Shown: one piece after another, positions 23,683 through 37,779 of the stretch
Numbering within the stretch: position 1 is the first letter of the stretch
How the letters are laid out: each line of letters begins with the position of its first letter
Source: Struthidea cinerea
Lineage: Eukaryota > Chordata > Aves > Passeriformes > Corcoracidae
DNA: 64,000 nt
Direction: 5' to 3'
Assembly: GCA_013397865.1 (NCBI GenBank)
Contig: VZTI01003143.1
Span: 561,798 to 625,797 of the forward strand
Made by a program: the position numbers and the translations under genes
Notes under the pieces: model-generated
The model's database searches: none
Seen by the model: the letters and a program-made list of their open reading frames with translations, nothing else
Told to the model about the DNA's origin: nothing

Positions 23683-23851
23683 CATAGCTAACTATCCCCT
23701 TGGCCTTGGATTGAACAAAGTCATCATTCTCTTAACGGATGATTCGCAGCCCAGCCCTGAGGTCGTGAGCAGCTACAAAATCACAATTTATCGGGAGGAC
23801 CGCCCCAGTCTCCCTTTGTTTGATGACTACATGATGTGTGGGTTTGTGCAG
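23683..23851 (+). CDS. CPED1: CPED1 internal exon i (end of cadherin-like domain)
   Basis: The exon is 169 nt. Its first base completes Ser320 and 56 codons follow (321-376), ending in phase 0. The acceptor is GTCATGCAG and the donor CAG|GTATTG. NYPLGLGLNKV is followed by the strand YKITIYREDRPSLPLF and the closing CGFVQ, all near-identical to human CPED1. The N-x-x-I-x-I and Y-x-(I/L)-T-I-Y-R-E pattern is the hallmark end of the cadherin-like beta-sandwich family. In human the next exon begins DCGLLIHPEE and leads into the PC-esterase domain. I could not find it in the following 40 kb. Confidence 0.95.
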
Positions 23852-26800
23852 GTATTGTCTCTGCATTCTTTTGCTATCCACATTAATGGGAATAGCTGGT
23901 TTCTTTTCATTCCGTGGTATAAATTAGGGTACATGAGCCAAAGCTCATGTAGAGCCAGTTTTTGTTGAGATTAGAATCTGAGTTCTAAGCACTATAACTG
24001 TATGAAATTCAGCATTTATACAATATTTTGGATATAAAAGGTAAGTCCAGCATAAGTTCCTGTTACCATGTATTTGGAAGTTCCAGGTTAATTAATCCTT
24101 ACCTTGGTCAGCCAAAACCTTCTCATAACTTTTCGTAACTGTCTCTCTCTGACACTGAAGCCATGGAAATCCTTTTACCAGGGAAGATACTTATGATGAC
24201 AGTCTATTTATCAGTGTTCAAGACAAATGCTGCTACATAATTTATAAATGAGAACTGTTAGTTCTAGATCAATAAACACAATAAAAAAGACTCACTCATA
24301 ATTCCAAAGGAAGGGATGATTGTTGCTTACATCACATTTATCCAAATACAAATTTGAGAATGCACGTAATTTACTCCCAACAAATAGCAATCCTTAGGAA
24401 GGAGTGGGTCTGTTGAATCAAAAAAGGACCAGAGTCTATCCAATAGGGCTTAATAAGGACTGGGAAAGGGGAGCTCAGGCTAAATTAGACACAAAAATGG
24501 AAGAAAGGTAATGAAATTAACAGTGAAGATTTCAGTCAGTGAAACTATAGTGATAAAAATATTATGCATAAGAGAGAAAAGCTGGGACACATGCTGGATC
24601 AGAATTACTTGTATTCAAAAGTTTGTCATTTCAACTAAATGTTGGTTGCTACTTGATATGGTGGGCGAAGATAAACCAGCCAGTTCAAAGAAGGAAGTGA
24701 CATTGTAAATGGTAATCACGGGCAGTGCTTTTGTCTGTGGAATTTTAGGCAGATTAAAAGGATCGGTGGGTTCATTCCAGAGCATCTAGGAGTAATATAT
24801 TTTGTCACAATTAATTCTACAACCAGGAAGCAGAATTTTCAAAACCGTTGTGTTGAAACTGTCATCCATGTTCATGTCAAATATCTAACCCTATCTTTAT
24901 TTATCTTCTTTATGAAGCTCTTAATATATCCTTTAGCAAAACTCGCTTCCCTTCCCTGGTTTCTTTCTATATACTGCAGAAGAGGTCAGGAGACCAGGGT
25001 CATAGAAGACAGGGCATTTTATATGATGGGGCAGATCAAGAGGGATTTTGTTTTTCTTGTGGAGAAATAAGAACTAGGGCTTAAAACAGGAGCCGAAGAG
25101 ATTATAAATGTTGATAGCAAATTCTGTGTTGACAATAATTATCTCAATCTTCAAATCAGGACTGCCAGAGAAAATGTATGTAGTAGTCACAGTGTACTGA
25201 CTGCTGACCTGAATACCTGATTATGGTGTTGTCTGGCCCACCACCTATTCTCTTTCTCTTCTCTTAGACTTCTCCTGCAAGCTCAAAAGGTCAAGGACCA
25301 TGTGCTTACTATTTGTACTGACTCAACACTACATCTAGTAGTTGTTACAGTAAAATAAGAATAAACACTTACAATACCTGAGATTTCGCTTCAGGTGTGC
25401 AGCAACCTGAATGACATCTTAAGTATGACTTCATATGAGAAGGAGAACAGCAGTTAAGTTGAACTAGAGTTATATTACTAGGAGAACACACTGGCTGGAA
25501 TGATGTGAGGAAAGCTCTTTTTGTTTCCTTATTTGGGGCATGTATCTGAGTGTAGGAACAGGAATTCAACCTCAAAAATATCTTCCCACACCAGAGTTTA
25601 CACTGTTGTTAATGTTTTGTGATAGCGTTTATGGGACTGAGTATGAATCTTTGAAGCACTGTGAAGGCAAAGAGATCTAGACTGATAAAAATGAAAAGTG
25701 TTTTAGAAATTTCTTTTGATTGGGCTTGGTTTTCTGCTTCTCTGTGAATGTCTACTCTCTGATTAATACAGTTGTTCAGAGCTAGGGATGACTTCAGGCG
25801 TTTAGAGTAAAAATGAGATGAAAAGCATTCTTGTGGTATCTAATAAGCACTGTGAAGATACAGTATGAGATTCTAAAACAAGTTTTAGATATGTTAGAAG
25901 CAAACTTATCAGAGAGTGCCTTTAGAAAACAAACAAAGGCTGGAGCTGGAGATAGAAACGGCATTCTAAAACATTTAAAAGCTTGCATTTTTTCCTATTT
26001 GCTAAAACAGAATGTATTGTCTTTTGCTTAGAATGATGTTTTTTATCAATACTCAGGTGTTAAACATCATCATTGCATTTTGCTCTTCATACCAGAGAAG
26101 ATTATGCACTCTTGCAGAGGGGGTTGATACACCCCCATCAGTGGCATGAATACTTGTTCTCTTAGTAATGAGACACCTGTTTTAGGAGCAAAAGGATAAA
26201 TACAGCGTGAACTGATGGAGTCTCCTTTGGACACTTGACTAGGCACAAGTGGGATGACACATCAGGAGAAAAAGGTCACTGATAGTGGTGTGGTCTTTCT
26301 CATAGAAGGCTTCAGTTAAAATTCTAATCCAGCAACTTTTTTTCCTGACTTTCTTTTATGTTTAATCCCGTTAGGATATTCAGGTTTCACTGCAAGATGA
26401 TACTATCAGGAAGCTTACAATAAAAAGAAAGAGTGTGGGATGTGGTTTCCAACAGTCTAACAATTCTCATGCAGTTGAATAATCCTGGATTAATTTCAAG
26501 GTATTGAGTTGAGAAGTGTGTGGCTCCAAGACCTGCAAGCCCTAAAAAGGGAAAAAATATTGTCTCCTGTACTTTTTGATAGCAGCTATAATATCCCCAT
26601 TAAAACCAAATTAGTGTAGGATAAACTGTCCTCTCACAATAGCACCTTCAGCAGATTTCGTTGCCTTCCATTCTGTGTTCTGCGTTTTGCAGTATTGTTT
26701 GGACTGCAAATGGAGAGGTTATTGATTTGTGCTTGAACTTAATTTTGTGCAACTGCTGACAATATTCAAATTAAGTATCCTTGAAAGAAGTGGTGCCATT

Positions 26801-27149
26801 TCATTATCACCTCTGAAGCTGTGATATGAAGATAGACAGAATCCAAGGCAGTCAGCAGAAAAAAACAGTGAGCTCTTAAGACAGAGTTATCAGCATCACT
26901 GTCAAGTGAAAGATCCCAGACTATGTACATACTGTCGTAAAGGACAAAATATTTTATTCATTCTTGCGCTGCCCATTATCTTTAAAATGCAAACAGATTT
27001 ATCTGTGCCTCACTTGAAATGTGTGGATGCTACCTCTTTGATTGTTAATATTTGCCTAGTTGCAGTCATGGAGAGTAACTGCTGATGTGCTTAGGGAACC
27101 TTTTGACCCTGTGAACTTCTGTACCTGTTTGTCCTGTTGCCACATGGCT

Positions 27150-27185
27150 TGTTTTGTTTGTTTGGTTGGTTGGTTGACTGGTTGT
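27150..27185 (+). repeat. GTTT/GGTT simple repeat
   Basis: A run of GTTTGTTT and GGTTGGTT units in the long last intron. Nothing else adjoins it. Confidence 0.8.
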
Positions 27186-28048
27186 GGGTGAGATTGGGTT
27201 TGGTTTCTTGTTGATGTTGTATTTTAATAATACTGTTACTTATTTGGGTTTGCATTTATTTTGTGAGCAATGGATAGCTAATGCTATTTTTATAGCACAG
27301 TGCATTGCATTCTCTGTCATCTTCTTTTGTACATTTGTACATTTGATTCCAAAACCAGTGCAGTGCAGTGGGATGATATTCTGGCTGTCCTGTACCTTTC
27401 TGATGTCTGAGAGAATGAACTCACAGAACAGCTTCAAAAACTTTCCTGATTTGTATAGAACGTCTTATTCTTATGTACTGTTATCTCTTGTATTTTTGTA
27501 AATCCTTTTATCATATTCTTTTCCTAGAGCCCAGATAGCTTAAGAAGCCCAAGAGAGTTTATGAGATGAGATACTGGCATAGCATTGCTGACTGTGTAAC
27601 ACTAAATGGCTGCAGTGCAGCTGGAAACAAGATGCTAGCAACAACATGTTGATTTCTGTCTACTCAACTTCCATTGATCGAAAAGCAGTTAAGACCTAAG
27701 CCTAGCTTATTAACTGTATTTAACTTTACTATAGACTTTTTGTGGTAAAGATGAAAAAACTCTTTAGAAAGGAAGAAGCCTTAAAAAAAAAGGAAAAAAA
27801 AGGAAGTAATTTCATTCATATCCTCAGGAAGATATGAGAATACTTATTTTTTTTCAGCTCAAGTTACACATTTCCAAAGGAAAATAAAATGGTTTTACTT
27901 CATTTTAATCTGTGTGCTGTTGCCATTGCAAAGCTTTTCATACCAGACAGTAGAAGTAAAAACTGTCAATTATAGATACAGGTATTAAGTCTCTGCTTAG
28001 TACTTTCATGCAAAGATTTCAAAGAACCTTACAAATATTAACTAATGT

Positions 28049-28080
28049 AAAAAAAAACCAACCAACCAAACAAGCAAACC
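28049..28080 (+). repeat. A-rich and AACC simple repeat
   Basis: A run of nine A followed by CCAACCAACCAAACAAGC. An ordinary intronic simple repeat. Confidence 0.8.
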
Positions 28081-31000
28081 CAACAGCTTAGGAGAGAAAC
28101 AAAGAACATGACCTGTAGTAGGACAGGCTGGAAGTACATGAGTCTCTTCTGGATTCTCGTTAGCTTCATTAGATTCAGTGTGACCCTATTACAAACCACC
28201 CATCTCTTCTGTCCTAAGGACATTGTGGATGCTGTGAAAGACTCTTAGGTTTTGCAGTGGTTATTGTAGCACCAACTGACCCTCTTGGCAGTTCTGAGTT
28301 TGAGTGTCTTGCTTGAAAAGGCATGGAAAGTGCATATCTGGAACTGAACATACAGTCTAATTATATCAGCAACCAGACTGTATCTTATTTGCAAAGTTAG
28401 CTTACTTCCCTTTCAGACAAAAAATGGAATATCCATTATAGGAGCAATCATGCATTGCATTCTTCCACCTTCTCAGATAGAGCTGGTGAGAATTTTTTTC
28501 TGTGGTTTTGAATTTTTCAGAAAAAAACATAAAAATGCCCCAGACTTCAAAAAAATAGTTTTGAGTTCTTTTTGTTGTTGTTGTTATTCAAAAGAGGATG
28601 TTTTGATTCAGTGAGGACTATTTGATTTAAAGATTTTAGCGTTTGAAATTTGTACTGGTATAACTGTTAGATATTTTAGCTATTGTGCAGTCCAGAATGC
28701 TAACTCATTTCAAGGTGGGAGTGGCTGGGAGAACCAAAAAGCTCACTCATTAGACTTGAAATAGCCAAGTCTGAATTTTCCTCAGAAACACTGGTGAGAG
28801 CACAGTATGACAATCATGTTTTCCAGGAGCAATGCCAACTTAAGCATCTCTCCCTGCCTGCAGCTACTCATGAACCAGATGGGAAAACTTTTTTTTAAAA
28901 TAAACTAGTTTCTAGGATAAGGTTCTCATTCTCTCTGTGTGAACACAAGGGAGGGGGTAAATTCAGGGGCAGAAATGAGCAGCTGAGCACAGAAGGGGGG
29001 TTAGTGGGTGCTGTTTAAGGCAGCTTTTTCTTTCTTCATGAAAGAAATTCACATTGAAATTGGGTTTAAAGCTCTTGCTGGTTTTGAATGAGCAGGAGCT
29101 TCATGGTCAAAAATTGTAGAAGTGATTTATGCGTGGAAACACACAAAAACCACTAGAAGTACTTTGCGTTGCTATTAATCTATAAATTATTTTGGTTCTG
29201 TGTGACTGCAACCCAGTTCCCAGGAAAAACAAAGTGAGGCTCACATAGCCTTGAGGAGCAAATACATAGCAAACTGAACACGTGTTAAATTGTCAGCAGT
29301 TCAGGTGAAAACCACAAAATAGAGAGCTAGGAGAGAGAGACTGCCATAAAAAGAAGGCTGAGGTCTTACATCTTCAACTGCTGTATTTCAGCATGGTTCA
29401 ATTAATTTCAGGGGAGCAATTCCAAATTATACTGATTGAGTACCTGTCCTGACAGAAACTTACAGATGAATTCTCTTCCATTATACATGCCAGGCAATGC
29501 TTATGAGCGAATTCACTTGCATAAAACTGCTGAATTTGTTAGTAATTTTCCTAAATATCTAGGTTAAACAACAGCTTAGGATAATCTAAAAAGCTACTTG
29601 AAGGTGTTTTAAGGTATTTAAAGATCAAGGGATGTATAGTCACCGTTCAGTGTAAGTATAAACTGAACAAACATCCAAGCTGAATAACACAACTTGGTAC
29701 TTCTAAAAAAGTATATTTAAGATGATATAGAAGGGAGAGATGTATAATAAATACACTTAGCTAATTTTCAAGTAGAGGGTTAATTTGTGTGTGTATCTCA
29801 GAGAAAACTTTGTAGAGTCAGCATGTTCTGTCTTTGTCAACATCTATACCACTGGGGAGAGAATGCTTACCACATTTTCTTAATTATACCAAAGACTTTT
29901 GTGATGATTTAAAGCATTGCTCTGTAGATGAGTCAGAGGAACAATTAACCATTGTGGGATATTCTTTGTATTTGTGCAGTTCTGTGCTGAACTCCTTTTG
30001 GATCTCAGAATCAGGATGTGGCTGTTAGGCTGACATCTTCATCAGTGGCCAGTATCTGCTGCTTTAAGGAAAGCTCTCAAAAATTCAGCAGGGTGTAGAT
30101 CCATCATTTGAAGGAATTAGTATAATGCTCTGGGTTTTCTCTAGAAGTCAGATCCATCTTTCACCTGCAAAGTTAACTTCATAGACAGTCTGCACTATCA
30201 TCCAGTAGTCACGAGTTCCCATAATCAGCGCTCACTGTGAGACATCTGCTGGACTCTGAAGAGGCCACAGAGAGCAAATGGATACAACTACAGCATAAAA
30301 TGGGAAGAAACAGCAAAAGAATGAGTTTTTGTGTGCTTCTATTTAGGCATCTCTTGCTCTGAGCATGGAATAAAAATTTATAGTTTTGTTCTGTGTCTCC
30401 CGTAGGCTGTGCCTGACTAGAACCATCATCCTACTCTCCAATACTTTGGGGATGCCACGTTACAGAGCCCAGACTTTAAGGGTCAAGTTCATGTTGGCTC
30501 CAGCTGCCCAGAGAAAAGTTTATAGTCTCCCAGTTTACAGTATTTTGCTTACGCTTTGCCGATTTTATATTAATTGTGCTTAGTCTTCTCTAAGTTTCCT
30601 GTTTAGCATGTGATTCAAGATTAATACCAGATACCCTCCAGGAAATGTTTCCAGAAGTTTCAGGCAGAGACTGAAGAGAGCGGATGTTTCCATGTAGCAG
30701 CAGCTACATTTGTCATTACTGCGATGCCCTGTACTTAGGAAATGGTGTGCTACAGAAATCACTGCCGGATAAATTGCCACCAGTGCTTTGAGACAATCCA
30801 TATGAATACTGATTCAATGATTCAACAGTTATAAGCCAGTAGTGACTGGGATGACACCAACAAACTAATTTGGTTCATAATCATTAGCCAGAAGAAGTTT
30901 TAAGTTGCTATAATAATTAGCCGTTAAAGATTGAGAATTTTATAGGCAGCTTTCAGCCTGAGTTTTTGCAATGTTCTCTTTCCTTCACTCTTGTGAATAA

Positions 31001-34000
31001 GAACTTCTTCAGTCAGGAGTGATATCACTCTTCAGCACCACTGAATTTGTTGACAGAACTAGAGTTGTTTGTAGCACCTCCTACCCCAGCAGTGGAAAAT
31101 TTAGTATCTGCTACCATTCTTTTCTTCTTTTATGTGTTTGCAATTTAGCACAGTCTTACTAGGAACATCCCACCTCCTAGATACTCAGTTATGTGACTCC
31201 TGACTTGAATGGTGATTTTGCTGTTATGCTGCCACAGAAAAATGTCATTAGTATATAATTATGTGATGAACAAAACCATAAAAGATAAAACTCAATGTCC
31301 TGACAGAGCAATTCCATTCTTTTGTGTGCTCAGGTCATTCTCCCCTTTCACACAATTACTGATGTCATCCCATGAGTGTGCATAACACATTAAAGATAGA
31401 GAAGATGAAGATCTGCCCATAAACTAGCCAAGGAGAAACTCATAATTGCATGACTAAAAATGTCAGGGAGTTAAATTGTGACCTGTATGATTGCAACTGG
31501 TGAACAAAATCCCACTGGTTCTAGTGGGGTGTGTGGTTGGCCATTTCAGCCTTACAATAGCTGCTCCCTGCAGTGCTGTGGGACGGGGAGATACTGAGGC
31601 AGATACAGTGCTGTGGGTGCAGATTTTGTAGATACACTGCTATCTCTGAGCCCATGACAGACTGTTACTACAGACTGGAAGAGATCCACGTTTTTCTGAT
31701 TCCTTGCCTTTAACTCAAGGATTACAATGTCTTTTTAAATAATAGCAGCAAATCATTGTGGGTGGCTGTGAAAGGAGACAGATGACAGTAAATGCTGGGT
31801 AGGCAATTCTGCTCCTGGGAGAACACTGTTTTCTGGAAAAGTTTATCAGAAAACCTATTTTTATATAATTTTTGTCAGCTATGTGGTTTTTTGTTTGTGC
31901 TAAGTTATCAGGCAATCATCCCACATATTTAGATTTTCATTTATGGTCCTTCTTTGCTCTTATTTTTGATGTTTTTAATGTAATACAGGTCCAGTAACAC
32001 CACTGGAATCAATTACATTTTGCTGGAGAGCTGGTAGCAGTAACTTTTGCAAAAGATTCCTCGTAGTACAGACTTTTTTTGTGCTTATTCTTGCTTCCTC
32101 TCTCTGCCCTACACAGTAATTCCTCCATGCATTGCTGCATTGTGGTGCAGTTCAGGCAGAGAGCTATAGCTTGATGGACCGATGGTCCTTTAGGTGAAAG
32201 AGGGAGCCAGCCACATGCTCGAATCACCTCAGCGTGAGGCCAGCCAAGAGAGAGAGTGTTTGGGGGTTCCTGGCCCAGCCTGACTAGTTGAGTTGCTTCC
32301 TTCTGGCTGCTCCTACCTACGGAGGGGCACTGCTGGAGCCAGATGCTGGGCAGGCAGAGGCAGGTCCTCTTGAGTCATGCCCTCTGTTGTACTGATGATA
32401 TTACCTTGTGAAGGCACCTGAGATCTCTGGAGAGGAACAGAAGATGTACTTGAGGACTCTGTCTCCCAACAAACCAGCTGTTGTTTTTCCATGATTACAT
32501 GGGGAACCTAGCTTGGCTGTCTCAATCACCATGCTGGGTCAGGATTTACATTGCTTACATTAACTAGGCTAAATTAGGAAGGTAGAGTGAAGCCCATAAT
32601 TTTTTGATGCTTCCATTTCCAACTATACAATGTCAGGATTTAAAAACTAACTCCTCAGTAAAGCATAAAGCCTTACAGGTCTTTGAATGAACCACGTAAG
32701 TATGAAAACTTCAAAGTTTGAGTTAAGCAGTTCTCCTTTACAAGTTCCAGAAAATCCAATGACATTTAAAAGTACAATAATTGAAAGGGGTGGGGAAGAA
32801 GAAGGGGTCAACCAAAGTTTCTGAAGCCTCACTGAAATATTTAGCTTATGTTTTGGGTAAGTAGCTGTGTCAGTGTTTGCATTCTGTCAATGTACCTGAT
32901 TCATGAAGAGAAAGTTCATTAATTAGAAATAACTTGCACTGTATGACAGCACACAAAGTATTGCAACCATGATCAGACTACCAGTTTATAAATCACAGAC
33001 AAATCAGTACAGGCATGTGCGTGAAGTATTTGCAAAGTATGTTGAGTGTAAATCTGTAGGGTTTTTATAAGTGGCCACTGCAGTTTTTACAGAAGCAAAA
33101 GTTATTGTTAAGGTTAAACTTCAATAGGGTTGTGTGATACACCAGGGCGCTGTGGTGCCTTGTTAACATCTTTTGGTGAATGGTGGCACTTGTCAAAGGG
33201 CTAGTGTGACAGTAGGGTGAGGGGGCTGTTTGTGCTGACTGTGAGCAAGCTGGTCTAAGTACAAGGAGCAAACAAGGTGCCTCTGCAATGTGGCACCCAG
33301 GCCATTCCAGCTACATGGTAATGGAATATCACAGTTTCTGGTACATGGGCTTATTACTCTGCAAGACTTTCTGTCATGGTCATAGGCATATCATGAGGGG
33401 TGTATGGTAAAACTGCCTAGAGTCACGTTTGGGACACACAGAAGTTGCATGTTCCTTAGTTATACAATTGTACACCTCTGCTCTTCCAGTTCTGGGACTC
33501 TCCAAATAGACTGTCATTTGGATTTAGTAAAAGTTTCTGTGCCCAATTTTGTGATGTGTATAACAGTAAAGAAAGAGAAAAATATCCTTAATCCAAGCCC
33601 ACTGAACAGGGAAAAGACTCCCTTTGACTTCCATGTAATTTTTATCTAATCTAACTAGATTTATTTTCTTAACATGTAGGATCAAAAAATGAGTCTACAG
33701 AAAAGAGTATGCCTCCTATTGCATCTCCAGAAATAATAGCGGGTCTTTGATCGTCTCAGTTTTTGATGCTAATGGAAATTATTGGTGGCATTTAGGCATT
33801 GAAAAGCTGTAAAGTGAAGTAGAGGGTATAGGTTGTTATGAAGATATAAGAGGAAGTCTAATGAGTCATAGTAGTGACATAAGTCTTAATAGCAATTTCT
33901 CTGGACTTTTAATGACAGTCTTAAAATTCTGATTTGGTAAAGTTAAAGCAAAAAGGATAATTCTGCAATTCAGCCAAATTGTGCAATAGAACAATGAAGA

Positions 34001-37000
34001 GTGAAATGATTTATTGCTGCACTGCATAAAGGCTGTCACCTCTTCCAGCTATACAGTCACAATGCATATTTGAAATGCAGATTGTTTTCCCTGTGTGCTG
34101 TTTTGGTAAAGAAGATGTGACATGACCAAAATCCTGCTGTGGGTGTCGTGATCTGTTATAGAGGTTTGACCATTTTTGTTCTCCTTGGAAGAGCTGTGGA
34201 TGCTGTGGCTCCAGAAGTCAGTAACTTACTCAGGCTACCACAAAAAAAGATGGGAAGTGGGATAATTCCATATCTCAGTGAATACCTCAAACAGAAGTGA
34301 GACCTGAAGATTTTATCACAATATGGGGCAGTCCTTGAGTTCTGGGCCTGTACGTGATAAAAGTGGGAAATTTGGTCACCTTTGTTAAGAAGCTTGAGAA
34401 ATGGCATACTTCACGGACTGGAGAATTATAGAAGTATTTAGCTTAATTCATGTATGTCTCTAACATCAGTGAGAAGTAGTTGTACCTAGGTCACAGAAAC
34501 CCAAATGCTTTGTAGTTTCATCTAGAAAAACTTGCGGAAACTCAGAATCCAACTTCTTTTCTTGAAGTTCAAGATACAAATAAGGAAGTCAGTGTTCTAG
34601 ATTATTTTACTTTGTTCCTCAGTAGTTTCTTCTTGTAGAATGTTCTTAATTGAGATCCAAAATAGAATCCTAGCTGGCTTGTCAGATACTTTTCTGTATA
34701 GGGCTGTAAATGTATGAAAAAGGTTTTACTGTTCTCAAGTCTGCTGGTTGTGGCCTATGTTCCTCCCAAGTAAGATGGTAAAAGCTTCTTGCATGGATAA
34801 TCATAGTTTAATTAGTCTGATTTTGTGTTTGGAATAACGAGCAGTAAAATGAGTGATTGAAAAGTATTTACTATGCAAGATGAGTCCAACACCTGAAGGA
34901 CAAACTTCTGCCAAAGTCAGGAAGCCAATCCCCCACTGCTCTTGTTCCTTTTGGAATCAGGGTAGGTATAAAACACATTCACTTATATAAAACACAATCA
35001 CCAATATGTGACAAAGAAGAGACTCAGATTTGATACACTTTTCTTTGCTTAGAAAAGCAGGTTCACAGTATAGATCCATTGCTATTTCTGTGGCTGTAAA
35101 ATTGTCTGTATCCTACAGAGAGCTGTTATTCTCTTTACCTGACCCTCTACAGTTTGTGTTTCAAGGCTGAAATCCAGGGCATTCATTATTGACAGTTCAA
35201 TTGGTGTATTCTTTTTGGTTCACCTCATACACTGCTCTCAAATTCGTCTGAAAATGTGAAATAGCCTGTTGAATTGTCCCCTTGGATGATACCACAATAG
35301 ATGTGAAAGAAGAGCTTTCAGCATAAGGCTGCCTAAGTGTTAACAGATCATGAAAATTGGCAACAACTGTTGTCCCGAGTATCATAACCTGCAAGAGGAG
35401 GGCCAGCAATTCCACAGTGATGAGAAGAGAGTGCTTGGTGTTTGAGCTGTGGTCACATTTGCCTTTCAAGTCATTTGGGCCTCCATGCCGCACTTTTCAC
35501 AAGAAGAAAGCTAATGCAGCTGCCTTTGTTAATCAGTCAATATGACCCAGGCCCTCGGGGAGGCAGGCAAAGACAGATACATACTGAGACACACAATCCT
35601 TGCTGATTAACAGTGAAAGCTGGTAAAGTTACTCTCTAAGCCTGTCTGCCCCATCAGCTGCAGAAATGTAATTTAGATGATTATCTACATGCCCATTAAA
35701 CCTTGTGACCCATCACTAGTCTGTTTGAAGTTTGCCTGCTTAAACTTGCTAATAGGAAGAATAGAAGGATTAACTCAGAGGTCATGAAATAAGAGAGCAG
35801 CAAAGAAGATGACAAAAGAGCAGAGGAAAACTTCCTACTGCATGTATTTGGTAAGGAGAAAGAACTACAGTACCATGATCATCTCAGCAGATACTGTTAC
35901 TTTATGGAGCAAGCAAGCCATCTGGAATTCAGGCCATTTAATACTTGTGTGTGTGTGCTTTCAACCTATTTTGTTTAGCTGCACAAATAAAACAAACTGC
36001 CTGTGTGATGAATGTAGTCAAGTTAGGTGTTTACTAAACATAATGCAACATAAAAGAGTGTGGAGTGCTGGTAAACAATAAGTGTTTCTGATTTTGTCCA
36101 GGGCTAGAGTGTGTAGATATAAACAAGGAAGGAATTTAAATCAGTCACATCAGAGTAGTTGCAGTCAGGTCAGCATCAAGTCCAGCCTTGTTCCTTTTAG
36201 GATAAGAACCTCCAGCCATTACAGATGCTTGTTAACTTAAGGGTATGAATGAAAATCTTACCCAGTGATCTATTTTTATTTGGTCAAATTGAAATAAATA
36301 TAAACATTTATAGTAATCTGCCTAAATTAGTTGCAGGATGTTGCAATGAAAATGGTGACCAGTTAAAAATAAATTTGTAGAGGAAAGGTGGGATGCATTG
36401 CAGAAAACAGGATGGAATACATGAGTACCTCGGTAAGTGTATCCTGGGGTCTGACTAGTTACTGGAAGAAAATGAGCTTGAAATTTGAATAGAGTCTTGA
36501 AGGTCATTTACCTACTTTTACATGTACTACCACTCTTGAAATGCGTCCTTGCCTTTTTGCTAAAGACAGTCAACCTATTTGCTGAGAAATGTTGGTTGGG
36601 AGCATATTTCACTGTATATCCAAGAAGACAAAACCATTCCTCTCATGGTATGTCTGGATCCCTAGGTTTTGCAATATTAGATCTCTGTATAAAGAATTAT
36701 TGTGGTCTATTTTGCAATACTTGTGGTATATTTATTTACTTAGATTTTTGTTCATATAGTTATGATTAAACATAATTCTGTTTCTCATTTGATTGTGTTG
36801 AATCAAGCATATTTTCCAGTTATCTCAGACTGTTCATTTACATGTACAGCTCTGTGTAAAGCACAGCAATATGTTGCTGGCAGTATTCAGTGCTGTACCA
36901 ATTCATTTTAGAACCTGAGACTTTTCCCCCGGTGCTTTTAGTATTTTTCTTTTTGTGACTGATACTGCAAACTCAGATACCTGATGCTCTGAAGCTAATG

Positions 37001-37779
37001 CCTGTACTTTGTAATAAAACGCATAAATTTTAAAATTCCACTTTAAGCATCACCTGAAGATGCCTTGCACATTAATCTGGTCACAAATTTTCCAAATTAA
37101 TGTCAACCACAGCTGGATCTTCAATGTAAAACTGTCAGTCTTCATGTCTTGGCTACATTGGCAGTGGTTCTCACCTTGAAAAATATAGAAGTTTTAGGAG
37201 GGCAACAAACTTCTGTTGCTGATCATAAGTCTTCCACTGAGTGGCATGTACTCAGCTGTTTGCAGCCAGACTGCTTCAGAGGACAGAAGTTATTCATAAA
37301 TCTCATTCCATTGGTGTTGTCTGAAAAATAAAGTAGATGCCAATATCTGCTGGGAAGCCTTGTAGAAAACAGATCAAAGGCTTCTGGAGTTTATTTAAGA
37401 AGGAGCAGTTGTGAGTGGCTTAATGTCTGAGCATGGCATGAAAAGTGAAACAGCCATGACAATGAGCCACCATATGCAGAAGTCCTCTGGACTTCAGTAA
37501 AGAATTTGAGTAATATGTGGTACAGGTGGACTGTTGTCTCAGCCTGTCATTCTGTTATTCCTTTGTCTCTAAGGAATGCATTGCCTCCTCTGTCTAATCC
37601 CATTAAAAAGGGGAAAATTTCTTCTGAAAGTCATTGCAGAATATAGCCACCTTCACTTACACAATGTTGAGCCTGACAGAGAGATGCTGTCCTCTCTAGG
37701 GCATTTGGTTTAAAGATCTGTGATTATGTGTAATTCACTTAACCTGTGGCCAGTGTTCTGGCCAGCAGTTTTACTTTGA

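Larger units (their letters stand above)
5761..23851 (+). other. CPED1: CPED1 gene, middle part (nine exons, both ends outside window)
   Basis: Nine exons on the + strand join in one open frame of 376 codons, with AG acceptors and GT donors throughout. The split codons fit at every junction: phases 2, 0, 0, 0, 2, 1, 1, 2, 0 at exon ends. The translation follows human CPED1, recalled from memory, through the helical N-terminal half and into the cadherin-like beta-sandwich (about codons 285-362). CPED1 is a poorly characterised vertebrate protein of about 1,000 residues. It is predicted to enter the secretory pathway and carries a C-terminal PC-esterase (SGNH-like) domain. The first ~300 residues and the esterase domain are not encoded here. 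In human the gene lies beside WNT16 in a bone-density-associated locus; whether that synteny holds here cannot be seen. The family call is very secure; molecular function is not established. Confidence 0.94.
23852..37779 (+). other. long CPED1 intron, first part: no exon or mobile element seen
   Basis: About 14 kb of AT-rich sequence with only two simple repeats. I found neither the next CPED1 exon nor any recognisable transposon, which is a notably long clean stretch beside the rest of the window. Confidence 0.65.
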
